From the NCBI GenBank assembly GCA_041906145.1, contig JAYRJU010000001.1, positions 1,302,001 to 1,366,000 on the forward strand: 64,000 nucleotides of DNA, in the 5' to 3' direction. Below the pieces are notes generated by a model. That model worked only from the letters and a program-made list of their open reading frames with translations. It was not told the origin of the DNA and made no database searches. The translations under genes were made by a program, and so were the position numbers. Within the stretch, counting starts at the first letter, position 1. Each line of letters starts with the position of its first letter. Source of the stretch: SHVO01 sp041906145. GTDB taxonomy: Bacteria > Pseudomonadota > Alphaproteobacteria > Rhodospirillales > Rhodospirillaceae. This document shows positions 9,004-16,079 of this stretch, piece by piece.

Positions 9004-9861
9004 TTAGCGCTTTGCCGCGACGATCATCCGATAGCGCATCCCCCTGGTCCGGTAGAGCGCTTCAAGGAAGAAGCCGCCACGCAGCGCGTCCAGCACATCG
9101 CGCATCCCGCGCGTGGGCGCGGCGGCCCGCAGCGCTCCAAACGCGGCGATTAGTACACGCAGCCACGGCAGTGGTCGCGGCCGTAAACGCGCGGTCAGAT
9201 CGACCTCGCGGACGACTGAAAGGCCGGACGCCGTGAGCGCGGCGTGGAAGCCGCCCGCGTCCAACAGCACCGGCGTACGCCATCCAAACTTGAAACCTTT
9301 GAGAAGCGCGGGATCCGCGTGCGTCTGCGGCATGTCGTCGACAATCACGAACAGCCCGCCGGCGCTGAGCGCGCGTCCGAGATTGGCGATGGCGTCTTGT
9401 GGGTCGGCGCTGTGCGCCAGCGATTCGATGGCGACCGCCGCGTCATAAGACGGATCGAGCGGCGTGTGATAGCTGCGTACCAGAAAACTGCAATCGCGGG
9501 CGAAGCCGCGCCGCTGCGCTTCGGCTTCCGCACGCCGTTGCTGTTCCGCGCTCAAGGTCAGTCCGACATATTGCCCGGCGACTCTTTGCCGCCAATGGAA
9601 GATCGTGCCCCCGAGGCCGCAGCCCGCGTCGATCACGCGCGGCGTTCGCGCGAGGCCGGCCGCAAGCGCCGCATCAAGGACGAGATGATCGAGCCGCTCC
9701 GGTCCCGGTGTCTCGGTGTCCGATTCCCCGGGCAGGCTCGCCAGGAATCGATGCGTCGAACCCTGCTGCGCGCCGCCGCCGCGCCCCACACGCCGCGCGA
9801 AGTCCAGGAACCGTGAAAGATTGTCGTAATAACTGGCGATGGCGCCGGAGGTGTCCGTCAT
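9004..9861 (-). CDS. SAM-dependent methyltransferase (small-molecule class)
   Basis: The start at 9861 (MTDTSGAIASYYDNLSRF) gives 285 residues and begins where the family homology begins; an in-frame extension to 10167 exists but looks non-coding and runs through the repeat region upstream. Motif I is VIDAGCGLGGTIFHW (about residues 79-93). AAVAIESLAHSADPQDAI, further on, matches the motif of tocopherol/sarcosine-type methyltransferases, and GGLFVIVDDM is the following strand. Likely methylates a small molecule in the cytoplasm; substrate unknown. No strong Shine-Dalgarno is seen, so the start is moderately sure. It stands divergent to the secreted repeat protein gene, with direct repeats between them. 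Confidence 0.75.
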   Translation of the reverse strand: MTDTSGAIASYYDNLSRFLDFARRVGRGGGAQQGSTHRFLASLPGESDTETPGPERLDHLVLDAALAAGLARTPRVIDAGCGLGGTIFHWRQRVAGQYVGLTLSAEQQRRAEAEAQRRGFARDCSFLVRSYHTPLDPSYDAAVAIESLAHSADPQDAIANLGRALSAGGLFVIVDDMPQTHADPALLKGFKFGWRTPVLLDAGGFHAALTASGLSVVREVDLTARLRPRPLPWLRVLIAAFGALRAAAPTRGMRDVLDALRGGFFLEALYRTRGMRYRMIVAAKR

Positions 9862-9931
9862 GGCGGGCACAATATGTGAAGCCGCCGCCCGAGCGCACCG
9901 CCAATTCAGCGCTTTATTCTCGACAAAAGTC

Positions 9932-9968
9932 CCTAATTTAGGTACATTACCGGGAACTCTAGGAGTTC
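9932..9968. promoter_or_regulatory. Two small palindromes upstream of the methyltransferase gene
   Basis: CCTAATTTAGG (9932-9942) and GAACTCTAGGAGTTC (9954-9968) are short perfect dyads 11 bases apart. They lie in the divergent gap 9862-10273 and could be operator sites. Unproven. Confidence 0.35.
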
Positions 9969-10037
9969 TTGTGATGACCGCTTTTGGGTCCCGCTCTCTT
10001 CTGCGCCCGCAACAGTCCTGGCCAGCAAAGGTTAATG

Positions 10038-10140
10038 GATGTCGCCTGATGTCGCCCGATGTCGCCCTCGTGATTTTCCGCCCAAGTCTTTGTAATAAGA
10101 TGCATATTCGGAAGATGTCGCATGTCGCCCATGTCGCCCG
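10038..10140. repeat. Iteron-like direct repeats of GATGTCGCC
   Basis: Three perfect 10-base copies, GATGTCGCC plus one pyrimidine, lie at 10038-10067. A second group of three, spaced 8-9 bases apart, lies at 10114-10140 (GATGTCGC, ATGTCGCCC, ATGTCGCCC). They fill the gap between the methyltransferase gene (minus) and the secreted repeat protein gene (plus). The helical spacing of the first group suggests repeated protein-binding sites on one face of the DNA. Confidence 0.7.
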
Positions 10141-10273
10141 GACCCCTGCGACAATGCTAGGCTCCAAGTTCTTTCATGTGTGAAGCGCAAGGCTTGTCAG
10201 GACCGGGACACCGGTCATACTGCCGCTCACAGCGTCACCGGCTCAGCCGGGCTAACGGTGAGGGATGGGCCGG

Positions 10274-11644
10274 ATGCGCAGCGCACTTAAGTTAGGGACG
10301 GCTCTTGTTTTTGGGGCGGTGTCGATGACGGCCATGGCCGCCGACGCCCAGCGCACCCTTTTACCGTCGGAGCGCGAAGCCTACCTCTCCGTTCCCATGC
10401 CCGCGGGTTTCCGGGTCGAACATACCGAACTCGAAGGGCCGGTGTTCGCCAATTCCAAGGGGATGACGCTCTATTACTGGCCGCACGACACGCTGCGTAA
10501 CGGCGTGACGGGCGATTCCAAAAATCAATCCGACTGCACGTTCGAGAAGACCACCCTCACCGCGGGCCTGATGAGTCCCTATCCGCCGGGTCTCGAACTC
10601 CCCGATCTCGCCGTGCGCAAGTCCTGCGCCGAGGAATGGCCGCCGGTGTACGCGGCTGATGATGCGAAGCCCATCGGTGACTTCACCCTCATCACGCGCA
10701 AGGACGGCAAGAAGCAGTGGGCCTACGACGAGCACGCGCTCTACACCTCGCCGCTCGATAAGGTGCCCGGCGATGTGATGGCCGCGACCACGCGCGAAAG
10801 CGGCGGCGGCAACGACGGTCCCGCCACGCGCCGCCCCGCGCAGGCGCCTTCGGCGATCCCGCCTGGCTTTTCCGCGCTCACCACCACAACGGGACGTCAG
10901 CTTCTCAACGACAAGAACTACTCCATCTACGTCTCGGATCGCGACGCGGCCAACAAGTCCAATTGCGACGAGCGCTGCGCGCGCACATGGCTCCCGATGC
11001 TCGCGCCGGTCTCCGCGAAAAGCCAGGGCGACTGGTCGACCTTTGAACGCTCGCCCGGTGTCTATCAGTGGGCCTTCCGTAAGCGTCCGCTCTACACATA
11101 TTCGCTCGACTATGACATCCGCAGCCTGAAGGGCAGCGACGAGGCGGGGTGGCATAACGTCTATCTTCAGCTCTCGCCCGCGCCGCCGAAGCAGTTCACG
11201 CAGCAAGAGACCCTGGCCGGAATTGTGCTCGCCGACGAGAACGGCAAAACGATCTACACATATAACTGCGGGGACGATTCACCAGACCAATTGGCCTGCG
11301 ATCATCCAGGCGCACCGCAGCAATACCGTCTCGCCATTTGCGGCGGCGGCGATGCGGCGCGCTGTCTCGCCACCTGGCCGTATGTGCGCGCGCGCGAAGG
11401 CGCGAAATCGGAAAACCGCAGCTGGAGCGTCATCACCATCGATCCGATGACGGGCCGTCTCGCGCCCGCGGGCGCAAACGGAAGCCTTCGTGTATGGGCT
11501 TACCGCGACCGGCCTGTTTACACTTATGCCCGTGATCGACAGCCCGGTGACACGTTGGGTGTCGCGCGCGGCGAACATCGCGGACGGCGCAACGGGTTCA
11601 CGGCATTCTGGTTGCGCGACGATTTTTTCGGAAACACTTACTAA
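10274..11644 (+). CDS. Exported protein with three secreted-repeat (Lipoprotein_15-like) units
   Basis: The ATG at 10274 has GAGG (10260-10263) at a workable distance; an ATG at 10265 is also in frame. The signal peptide ends ..SMTAMAADA; there is no lipobox Cys. Three copies of the COG4315/PF03640-type repeat follow. Each has a glycine-led strand (GMTLYYWPHD; GRQLLNDKNYSIY; GKTIYTYN), a Cys-containing segment (CAEEWPPV; CDERCARTWLPM; CLATWPYV) and a QWAY-like segment (KKQWAYDEHALYT; YQWAFRKRPLYTY; RVWAYRDRPVYTY). Family function is not known; periplasmic or surface location is expected. It is followed at 17 bases by the exported protein gene at 11662, probably as one operon. Confidence 0.75.
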   Translation: MRSALKLGTALVFGAVSMTAMAADAQRTLLPSEREAYLSVPMPAGFRVEHTELEGPVFANSKGMTLYYWPHDTLRNGVTGDSKNQSDCTFEKTTLTAGLMSPYPPGLELPDLAVRKSCAEEWPPVYAADDAKPIGDFTLITRKDGKKQWAYDEHALYTSPLDKVPGDVMAATTRESGGGNDGPATRRPAQAPSAIPPGFSALTTTTGRQLLNDKNYSIYVSDRDAANKSNCDERCARTWLPMLAPVSAKSQGDWSTFERSPGVYQWAFRKRPLYTYSLDYDIRSLKGSDEAGWHNVYLQLSPAPPKQFTQQETLAGIVLADENGKTIYTYNCGDDSPDQLACDHPGAPQQYRLAICGGGDAARCLATWPYVRAREGAKSENRSWSVITIDPMTGRLAPAGANGSLRVWAYRDRPVYTYARDRQPGDTLGVARGEHRGRRNGFTAFWLRDDFFGNTY

Positions 11645-11661
11645 GCTCCCGGGAGGGCGTG

Positions 11662-12777
11662 ATGCTGCGTAAGGTTCAAAATATCTGCACCGCGGCGATG
11701 ATCGCATCGGTCGTGGGCGCGAGCGGCGCGATGGCTGACGGCGAAGGCCCCATCCGCAATCGCACCATCAGCTATGCCCTCGTGACGATGCATTGGTCCG
11801 TGTATCAGACCGCCGATGCGAAGGCCGAGTGCCCGGATGGTCTCAACGATTACGGCCCGCGCGAAGTCTTCAAATCCTACTTCGGGGACGGCAAGGGCAA
11901 GACCGTCGTGGAAAGTCAGCTGGCGCGCGAGGGTTACAAATATTTCCCCATGGATGTGGAAGATAAGCTTCCCTATCACCATGCGGGCGGCAACACCGCC
12001 AACGGCCTCAATCTCGACGGCAAGGTGAAGGCCGGCGACTTCGTCAATCAGGACGGCGAGAAGGGTGTCGACAACAATCTCTTCCGCGTCATCGGCTGCG
12101 CCCGCATCTATCGCGGACCGGACGGGGCGATTTTCTTCTTCGCTACCAAGCAAACGCGCGACTACGCCTTCAACCGCACGATGATCGAGATTGGCGAGGT
12201 CGACGATCTCGCGAACGATCCGGAAGTGACGGTCACCTTCTATCGCGGCATGGATCCTTTGATGCAGGACGCATCCGGCGCGCTGGTCGTTGCGGGCGGC
12301 ACCCAGCGTCCCGACATGAAGTTCGGCAAGCGTCTCATTCGCCATGCAAAGGGCAAGATCGAGAACGGGATGCTGCTGACCGATCCGATCGATTCAATGA
12401 TGGTGCCTTGGGAAGTCTTTCCGCCGGTGCCGGACTATCTCCTGATGAAAGGCGCGCGCTTCAGCCTGCGTCTTACCCCTGAAAGGGCCGAGGGCGTGCT
12501 CGCCGGCTATGCCGATGTCGAGAAGATGTATGCGCACGCGACCACCTGGTCGACGCATCACTTCAGCTATGGTCAGCACGACGCGCCGCGCTTTTACCGT
12601 GAACTGAACAAGATGGCCGACGGCTACCCGGACAAGGACGGCAAGATGACCGCGATCTCCTCGGCGCTGCAGTTCAACATGATCCAGGTCTTCATCGATC
12701 ACGGGGACGACGCCAAGACCGCCGAGGCTGCACCTTTGAATCAATCAAAAACACAGGTCCGGTCGGAGCGTGAATAG
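11662..12777 (+). CDS. Exported protein of unknown function, paralogue of the gene at 62935
   Basis: GGGAGGG (11651-11657) precedes both a GTG (11659) and an ATG (11662); I take the ATG. A signal peptide (..VVGASGAMADG) is followed by about 350 residues with no domain I recognise. It is clearly related to the protein starting at 62935: both share ECP(D/N)GLND, ..ESQLAREG / ..DSQLEREG, GKVKAGDFVNQDGEKGVDNN / GKTDANDFTSPDGVKGVDNQ, GG(T)QR.DM, and a late TWSTHHFSYGQ / SWSTHHLSYGQ motif. Periplasmic or surface location is likely. The gene is adjacent to the secreted repeat protein gene and upstream of the TonB receptor array. Confidence 0.75.
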   Translation: MLRKVQNICTAAMIASVVGASGAMADGEGPIRNRTISYALVTMHWSVYQTADAKAECPDGLNDYGPREVFKSYFGDGKGKTVVESQLAREGYKYFPMDVEDKLPYHHAGGNTANGLNLDGKVKAGDFVNQDGEKGVDNNLFRVIGCARIYRGPDGAIFFFATKQTRDYAFNRTMIEIGEVDDLANDPEVTVTFYRGMDPLMQDASGALVVAGGTQRPDMKFGKRLIRHAKGKIENGMLLTDPIDSMMVPWEVFPPVPDYLLMKGARFSLRLTPERAEGVLAGYADVEKMYAHATTWSTHHFSYGQHDAPRFYRELNKMADGYPDKDGKMTAISSALQFNMIQVFIDHGDDAKTAEAAPLNQSKTQVRSERE

Positions 12778-12886
12778 GCCGTAAAGGTTTTGAACCAAAA
12801 CGGCTTTGGGGCTTAAAAGACACAGTTATTGGGAATAGGGCGCGGCAAGGGGCATGAGGGTGCCCCGTGCTTGAAATGCGTTTCCC

Positions 12887-12905
12887 GACCGTTCATTCTG
12901 CTAAT
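12887..12905 (+). promoter_or_regulatory. Shared promoter motif upstream of TonB receptor 2
   Basis: GACCGTTCATTCTGCTAAT, preceded by TTTCCC. The same pattern, GACCG..C.TTCT..nAAT, recurs at 19166, 22474 and 56465, and in a looser form on the minus strand at 54453-54435. It lies 174 bases before the receptor ATG, as a TetR-type operator overlapping a promoter could. The rest of the 12778-13078 gap shows only a leader hairpin. Confidence 0.55.
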
Positions 12906-12919
12906 TGCAGAGGCTAAGT

Positions 12920-12942
12920 CCGTGCGGGTGGCACGGGGTTTT
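12920..12942 (+). other. Leader hairpin, attenuator-like
   Basis: CCGTGC (12920-12925) pairs with GCACGG (12931-12936) over a 5-base loop and is followed by GGTTTT. It is in the 5' leader of TonB receptor 2. A similar CCGTGG/CCACGG hairpin occurs in the leader of receptor 5 at 22512. It may be a weak terminator or an mRNA stabiliser. Confidence 0.4.
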
Positions 12943-13078
12943 AGGGGCCACGCGCGGGGGAAGAACTAACACAACATTTTCAGCGGCCGCCGGGCGCAGA
13001 CGCGCACCGGCGCGATCGTTCTTAGACGCTACGCGGAAGCGCGGGTGGCGCGTCCACGTCAATCATGGGGGAGTATGC

Positions 13079-15997
13079 ATGACCACGTTTGTTCGCGCCG
13101 GTTCGTTCCGTTCTCGTTCGGCGCTCTCGTTGCTGACGCTCGCGTGCCTCGGTTCAACTTGCCTGAGCGGTGGCGCCTTCGCACAGGCGCAACAGGCCCA
13201 AGCGCCCGTCGCGGCGGTGGATGAAATCGTCGTCACCGGTACGCGCGTTGTGCGTGACGGTTACCAAGCGCCGACGCCGGTCTCGGTCATCGGTATCGAA
13301 CAGCTCGATAACGCCGCCACATCGAACCTCGCAGACGCGATCAACCAGCTCCCGACCCTCGTGAACAGCGCCTCGCCGCAGTCCTCGGCGGCGAACACCA
13401 CGTCGGGCCAAGCCGCCATCAACGGCCTCTCGCTGCGCGGTCTCGGCATCTCGCGCACCCTGGTGCTGCTCAATGGGCAGCGTACGGTGGGATCGAACCT
13501 CACCGGCGCCGTCGATATCAGTGAACTTCCGCAAAGCCTGATTGAGCGCGTCGACGTGGTGACCGGCGGTGCGTCCGCTGCGTACGGTTCGGACGCGCTT
13601 TCCGGTGTCGTCAACTTCGTGCTCGATACCGACTTCACCGGCATAAAAGCTGAAGTGTCCGGCGGGCTCACGACATATGGGGACGTGCCGAACTACAAAG
13701 TGAACGCGGCATTTGGAACGCCGTTCGCCGGCGGCCGCGGCCACTTCCTCCTGTACGGGGAACACGCGTGGGATGACGGTCTTCTCATTTACGACCGTCC
13801 GTGGACCCGCGAAGGCCATAGCTACATCAACAACCCGGCGTACACGGCCACGAACGGTCAGCCGGCGATCATTCGCACAACCCGCGTCGCCATTGGCAAC
13901 GCAAGCTGGGGCGGCACCATCGTCTCGGGTCCCTTGAAGGGCACGTCCTTCGGTCCGGGCGGTTCCATCTATCAGTTGGCTTACGGCGACATCGTCGCCG
14001 GCGCGCTGATGCGCGGCGGCAGTTGGGATGCGCAGAACGTCGTCTCGGTACGCGGCGTCGCGGCGCAGCCGCAGCAGAACCGCCAGGACGTGTTCACGCG
14101 AGTCAGCTACGATGTGAGCGATGACATCAATGTCTATGCGCAAGCCGCATGGGGGCATCTCTATTCCTACTCGTCCGGCGCTCCGAACTTCCGACCCGGA
14201 AACCAGGTGGTGCGCGTCGACAACGCCTACCTACCCGAATCGCTCCGTCCCACCTTGGCGGCCGCCGGCTCCACTTTCACAATGGGCACGCTCAATTGGG
14301 ATCTTGATAATTTCCGCGCAGTCTACGACCGCCGCGTGCTCCGCTTCCTCACCGGCGCGAGCGGCAACTTCAACGCCATGGATACCGATTGGAACTGGGA
14401 CGCCTACTTCAGCGTCGGCCAAGCCTTCGGAACTCTGCAGTCCCGCGGCGCGATGGACGTTCCGCGTTATCTCCTGGCGACCGACGCGGTCCGTAATCCG
14501 GCGACCGGCGCCATTGTGTGCCGCTCAACTCTTACCGACCCCGGCAACGGCTGCGTGCCCTTCAATCTTTTCGGTATCGGTGTGAACAGCGCCGCGACGG
14601 TCGAATATCTACAGGGCCGCTACGGGTGGAACCTGCAACGCCTCAATCAGAAGGTCGCCGCCCTGAGTTTCACCGGCGAGCCGTTCTCGACATGGGCCGG
14701 CCCGGTCTCGACGGCGTTCGGTTACGAGTGGCGCCGCGAAAGAATGCGCCAGGTCACGGATCCGGAAGAGCAGGCAAATCCGACGATCTGGTTCCAAGCG
14801 GCGGGTCAGCCTTACACCGGCGCTTTCACCGTGAACGATTTCTTCGCCGAAACCGTCGTGCCGTTGGCGAAGGACACCGGGTGGGCACAGGCGCTGGATT
14901 TGAACGCCGCCGTGCGCGCAACGCACTATTCCACCTACGGCTGGGTCGCGACCTGGAAAGCGGGTGCAACCTGGAGCCCGTTCGACGACCTGCGTTTCCG
15001 CCTCACGCAATCGCGCAACATCCGCTCGCCCACACTTGTCGATCTCTATCAGGCGGGTTCGACGTCGCGGAGCACATTGACCGACCCATTCAACGGCAAC
15101 GTGGCGACCAACACCGAGTTCACCACGCGCGGCAACCCGAACCTCGGGCCTGAAAAATCCCGCGATACCGGGATCGGCGTAGTTTATCAGCCGGGCTGGT
15201 TCCCGGGCTTCAGCGCCTCCATCGACTACTACCGCATCAAGATTAAGGACGCCGTGAACCTTCCCGGCACGCAGGACATCATGAACCTGTGTTTCCAGGG
15301 TAATCAAACCGCCTGTCAGTCCTTCACGCGCGAAGGTAGTGGTGCGTCGGCCCTCATCAAGATCGCCGTCCAGCCGCAGAACTTCGCCACTGAAACCGCG
15401 AAAGGGATCGACTTCGAGGCGAGCTACAACATGCCGCTGTCGAATTTGTCGGACGGTCTCGACGGCAATCTCGGCTTGCGCTTCCTCGCGACCCATTTCA
15501 TCGATTACGTCGTCAACACCGGCATTCCGAACCAGCTCGTGTTCGACTACGCTGGCGTGAACGGTTCAGGCGGCGGCCTCGGCGGCGGCGGGAACGGCGT
15601 CCCGAGCTGGCGCGTCAATTCGTCGATCCAGTACGCGTTGGACCCGATTAGCGTCGGCTTCAACTTCCGTTGGATCTCTTCGGGGATAAACTCGGTCACC
15701 AACTACGAGTGCGCTTCGGGTTGCCCGACGGGGCTGTCGCCGCAATTGCTCACCGTTGACGACAACAGCGTCGACAGCGCGATGTATGTCGACTTTAACG
15801 CTGCCTATACCGTCGCGTTGGGTGAGACGGCCGAAACGGAGCTCTTCCTCAATATCCGCAACATCACGAACGCCGATCCGGCGATCGCGGTGCGCGGTCC
15901 GGGCGGCTCAAGCTTCGACTTCGCGCCGACGCCCGCCGGCGGAAACTACGACATTCTCGGCCGCGTGTTCCGCGCGGGCGTGAAGTTCAAGATGTAA
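13079..15997 (+). CDS. TonB-dependent receptor 2 of the tandem array
   Basis: The start at 13079 (MTTFVRAGSFRSRS) follows GGGGGAG at a normal distance; the frame is open further up to 12905, but that part has no signal peptide. 972 residues. The signal peptide holds the conserved LTLACLGSTCLSG segment and ends ..GAFAQ. A TonB-box-like VDEIVVTGTRVV is followed by the plug (NQLPTLVNSAS, SLRGLGISRTLVLLNGQRTV, RVDVVTGGASAAYGSDALSG) and a 22-strand-type barrel ending in ..FRAGVKFKM. It imports a substrate through the outer membrane using TonB energy. The plug is almost the same as in the neighbours; barrel loops differ. A substrate related to the downstream amidase or to aromatic compounds is only a guess. 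Confidence 0.9.
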   Translation: MTTFVRAGSFRSRSALSLLTLACLGSTCLSGGAFAQAQQAQAPVAAVDEIVVTGTRVVRDGYQAPTPVSVIGIEQLDNAATSNLADAINQLPTLVNSASPQSSAANTTSGQAAINGLSLRGLGISRTLVLLNGQRTVGSNLTGAVDISELPQSLIERVDVVTGGASAAYGSDALSGVVNFVLDTDFTGIKAEVSGGLTTYGDVPNYKVNAAFGTPFAGGRGHFLLYGEHAWDDGLLIYDRPWTREGHSYINNPAYTATNGQPAIIRTTRVAIGNASWGGTIVSGPLKGTSFGPGGSIYQLAYGDIVAGALMRGGSWDAQNVVSVRGVAAQPQQNRQDVFTRVSYDVSDDINVYAQAAWGHLYSYSSGAPNFRPGNQVVRVDNAYLPESLRPTLAAAGSTFTMGTLNWDLDNFRAVYDRRVLRFLTGASGNFNAMDTDWNWDAYFSVGQAFGTLQSRGAMDVPRYLLATDAVRNPATGAIVCRSTLTDPGNGCVPFNLFGIGVNSAATVEYLQGRYGWNLQRLNQKVAALSFTGEPFSTWAGPVSTAFGYEWRRERMRQVTDPEEQANPTIWFQAAGQPYTGAFTVNDFFAETVVPLAKDTGWAQALDLNAAVRATHYSTYGWVATWKAGATWSPFDDLRFRLTQSRNIRSPTLVDLYQAGSTSRSTLTDPFNGNVATNTEFTTRGNPNLGPEKSRDTGIGVVYQPGWFPGFSASIDYYRIKIKDAVNLPGTQDIMNLCFQGNQTACQSFTREGSGASALIKIAVQPQNFATETAKGIDFEASYNMPLSNLSDGLDGNLGLRFLATHFIDYVVNTGIPNQLVFDYAGVNGSGGGLGGGGNGVPSWRVNSSIQYALDPISVGFNFRWISSGINSVTNYECASGCPTGLSPQLLTVDDNSVDSAMYVDFNAAYTVALGETAETELFLNIRNITNADPAIAVRGPGGSSFDFAPTPAGGNYDILGRVFRAGVKFKM

Positions 15998-16020
15998 TAT
16001 TTAAAAGACCAAAGACCTAC

Positions 16021-16057
16021 GTGCGGGCGCCCGGGCAAAACGCCTCGGCGCCCGCAC
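16021..16057 (+). terminator. Intergenic hairpin after receptor 2 (no T run)
   Basis: GTGCGGGCGCC (16021-16031) pairs with GGCGCCCGCAC (16047-16057), 11 pairs with a 15-base loop. It is not followed by T, so it may be an mRNA-processing or stabilising element between co-transcribed receptors, 22 bases before the next ATG. The same GGGCGCC/GGCGCCC core recurs after receptors 3 and 4. Confidence 0.55.
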
Positions 16058-16079
16058 AAACACAAGGGAGTGACTATTG

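Noticed and set aside
10038..10140. CRISPR array
   Set aside because: Units are only 9-10 bases, adjacent without spacers, and no cas genes are near.
9862..10167. N-terminal extension of the methyltransferase up to 10167
   Set aside because: It would run through the direct repeats and palindromes, and family homology begins only after the ATG at 9861.
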